Assembly (NCBI RefSeq): GCF_014843845.1
Contig: NZ_JHQS01000056.1
Span: forward strand, 240,713-304,712
Source of the DNA: Mesorhizobium amorphae
GTDB taxonomy: Bacteria; Pseudomonadota; Alphaproteobacteria; Rhizobiales; Rhizobiaceae
Direction: 5' to 3'
Length of the DNA: 64,000 nucleotides
Shown here piece after piece: positions 62,669-64,000 of this stretch (position 1 is the stretch's first letter; every line of letters starts with the position of its first letter). Below the pieces are notes generated by a model. It did no database searches, had not been told where the DNA came from, and was given only the letters and a program-made list of their open reading frames with translations. The position numbers and the translations under genes are program-made.

Positions 62669-62911
62669 CGGGGGAGGCCTTGTGGTTTTCGACGGGGGTC
62701 TTGGGAGGGTCAGCTTGCGCGGGGTTGGATGGGTGGGTTTGGTCTATTTCGATATAGATAGCGAAGGCAGCGGAAAGTTCAACTTGTGTTGAACTACTAT
62801 CGATCCGACGCCGACTCCCTTTTCCCCTTGCGGGAAGGAGGGCGCCAACCCTTGCACCTCACTCAATCCGCCATACCTATGGAAAAGACCCGACCTTGCC
62901 AGGATGAACGG

Positions 62912-63814
62912 ATGAACATCGATACCATTTCTCGCTCCGTCGTGGCCGTCCGCGCCACGATCCCGGACGACGCCTTCACTGCCGATGCGCTGGGCACCCG
63001 CCGCGAAGGCAGCGGCGTCGTCATTCGCGACGACGGGCTTGTGCTCACCATCGGCTATCTCATCACCGAGGCCGAGGAGGTCTGGCTGACCGACCAGGAC
63101 GGCCGCGTCGTTCCCGCTCATGCGCTTGCCTACGACCAGGAATCCGGCTTTGGCCTGGTGCAGGCGCTGTCTCCGCTCGGCCTGCCGGCAGTGGCGCTCG
63201 GCGATGCTCACAAGGCCAAACCCGGCGATGCCGTGGTGCTCACCGACGGCATCGGCCAGCAGGTCCATGCGCATATCGTCACCAAGCAGGAATTCGCCGG
63301 CTATTGGGAATACCTGCTGGACGAGGCGATCTTCATCGCGCCGGCCCACCCGTCCTGGGGCGGGGCGGCACTGTTCGACGAGCATGGCAGGCTGCTTGGC
63401 GTCGGATCGCTGCGCCTGCAGATGAGCCGCGCCGGCGAGGTTGCAGACATCAACATGATCGTGCCGATCGACCTCCTGCCGCCGATCCTCGACGACCTTT
63501 TGACGCGCGGCCAGGTCGCCAGGCCGCCGCGCCCATGGCTCGGCGCCTTCTCGGCCGAAAGTAACGGCGTGGTCATGGTGATGAGCGTCGCCGAAGGCGG
63601 CCCCGCCGCCAAGGCCGGCCTGCGCCAGGGCGACATCATCTCGGATGTTCGCGACGGCGAAGTGGATGGTCTCGCCGACTTCTACCGCAAGCTGTGGGAA
63701 AGCCCGGCCGGCGCCGAGATCCCGCTCAGGGTGGTGCGAGACGGTCGTGAAACCTGGCTGCGGGTGAAGTCGGCGGATCGCAACAGTTTTCTGAAGAAGC
63801 CGCATCTGCAGTAA
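62912..63814 (+). CDS. HtrA/S1C-like protein with PDZ domain, protease triad lost
   Basis: About 300 residues from ATG 62912 (MNIDTISRSVVAVRATIPDD). The trypsin-like fold is evident (EGSGVVIRDDGLVLTIGYLI) but VLTIGYLI replaces the VLTNAHV histidine motif, ESGFGLV replaces the D-x-A-L-L motif, and HPSWGGAALFD replaces GNSGGPL, so all three catalytic positions appear altered. A PDZ domain follows (about 205-290, VVMVMSVAEGGPAAKAGLRQ). No signal peptide is visible. It is probably a peptide-binding or chaperone-like relative of HtrA. Confidence 0.82.
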   Translation: MNIDTISRSVVAVRATIPDDAFTADALGTRREGSGVVIRDDGLVLTIGYLITEAEEVWLTDQDGRVVPAHALAYDQESGFGLVQALSPLGLPAVALGDAHKAKPGDAVVLTDGIGQQVHAHIVTKQEFAGYWEYLLDEAIFIAPAHPSWGGAALFDEHGRLLGVGSLRLQMSRAGEVADINMIVPIDLLPPILDDLLTRGQVARPPRPWLGAFSAESNGVVMVMSVAEGGPAAKAGLRQGDIISDVRDGEVDGLADFYRKLWESPAGAEIPLRVVRDGRETWLRVKSADRNSFLKKPHLQ

Positions 63815-63819
63815 CACAG

Positions 63820-63952
63820 CCGATCTCCCCCCTCGTGGGGGAGATGCCCGGCAGGGCAGAGGGGGGCGCGAAGGATCGCGGCCTGTGGCTGCTCCTCACC
63901 GAGAATCACGAGCGGGCAACTCGCCGACAGGCTGGCGGGACAGCGCCCCCCT
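63820..63952. repeat. inverted-arm intergenic repeat, copy E, interrupted
   Basis: The left arm is complete (CTCCCCCCTCGTGGGGGAGA). The centre continues into GACAGCGCCCCCCT, where the right arm should go on with CTGTCCTGCCGG. Instead the sequence changes at 63953. The element is therefore broken by foreign sequence or a deletion. Confidence 0.8.
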
Positions 63953-64000
63953 TGTAACTCAACATTGGCCGAATCCGTTATTGTAGCGGATGCGGTGGCG
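63953..64000. other. unassigned sequence following the broken repeat
   Basis: TGTAACTCAACATTGGCCGA and the remaining bases do not continue the repeat. They could be the left end of an insertion sequence that extends beyond the window, but too little is visible to assign a family. Confidence 0.35.

Overview
The window looks like a chromosomal segment of a high-GC alphaproteobacterium of the order Rhizobiales, most likely Mesorhizobium or a close relative. This is inferred from protein flavour (DUF2270, GYD, KANL3-like hydrolase, LigD/Ku, several sugar ABC importers) and from two families of rhizobial-style intergenic repeats. No rRNA, tRNA, CRISPR array or complete insertion sequence was recognised.

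Region 1 (1-10,900) is the most unusual. A sulfotransferase gene runs in from the left edge. Two small genes and an AraC regulator follow, then a c-di-GMP enzyme (GGDEF-EAL, 2941-4707). Next is a tightly coupled five-gene operon (4886-9883) that reads as a partner-switching system: a degenerate GHKL-type kinase-like protein, a STAS-like domain fused to a SAM methyltransferase, a membrane receptor with a SpoIIE/PP2C phosphatase output, an intact GHKL-type kinase, and a stand-alone STAS protein. The region closes with a LigD-like ligase fragment joined to a decayed copy of the sulfotransferase 3' end.

Region 2 (10,900-29,400) holds mixed functions: a DUF2270 membrane protein, a second diguanylate cyclase, ankyrin and MFS genes, a CUT1-type sugar ABC importer (17,704-22,083), a LuxR/TPR regulator, a flavoprotein, a truncated ABC ATPase, a LysR gene with a scrambled winged-helix stretch, and an SDR without the usual YxxxK.

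Region 3 (29,500-36,020) is a complete sugar uptake and catabolism operon: isomerase/epimerase, CUT2 binding protein, ATPase, permease, RpiR-type regulator and PfkB-type kinase.

Region 4 (37,200-43,920) carries DNA repair genes: LigD, Ku, a BRCT-like/MerR-like/TPR protein coupled to Ku, a hydrolase and exonuclease III.

Region 5 (44,100-64,000) begins with four tandem copies of a tiny gene (45,366-46,014) whose products carry a lasso-peptide-like leader (Y-x2-P-x-L-x3-G-x5-T). A fifth, diverged copy lies at 57,598-57,690. No maturation enzymes are visible. The remainder is metabolic and stress genes: amidase, isochorismatase-type hydrolase, GFA proteins, a cytosine-deaminase-like enzyme, a thioredoxin-reductase-like protein with a cyclic-nucleotide-type domain, a second sulfotransferase, an aminotransferase, a YghU-type GST and an HtrA-like protein that has lost its protease triad. 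GC-rich inverted-arm repeats (about 175-200 bp) sit between many of these genes, and the last one is interrupted just before the right edge.
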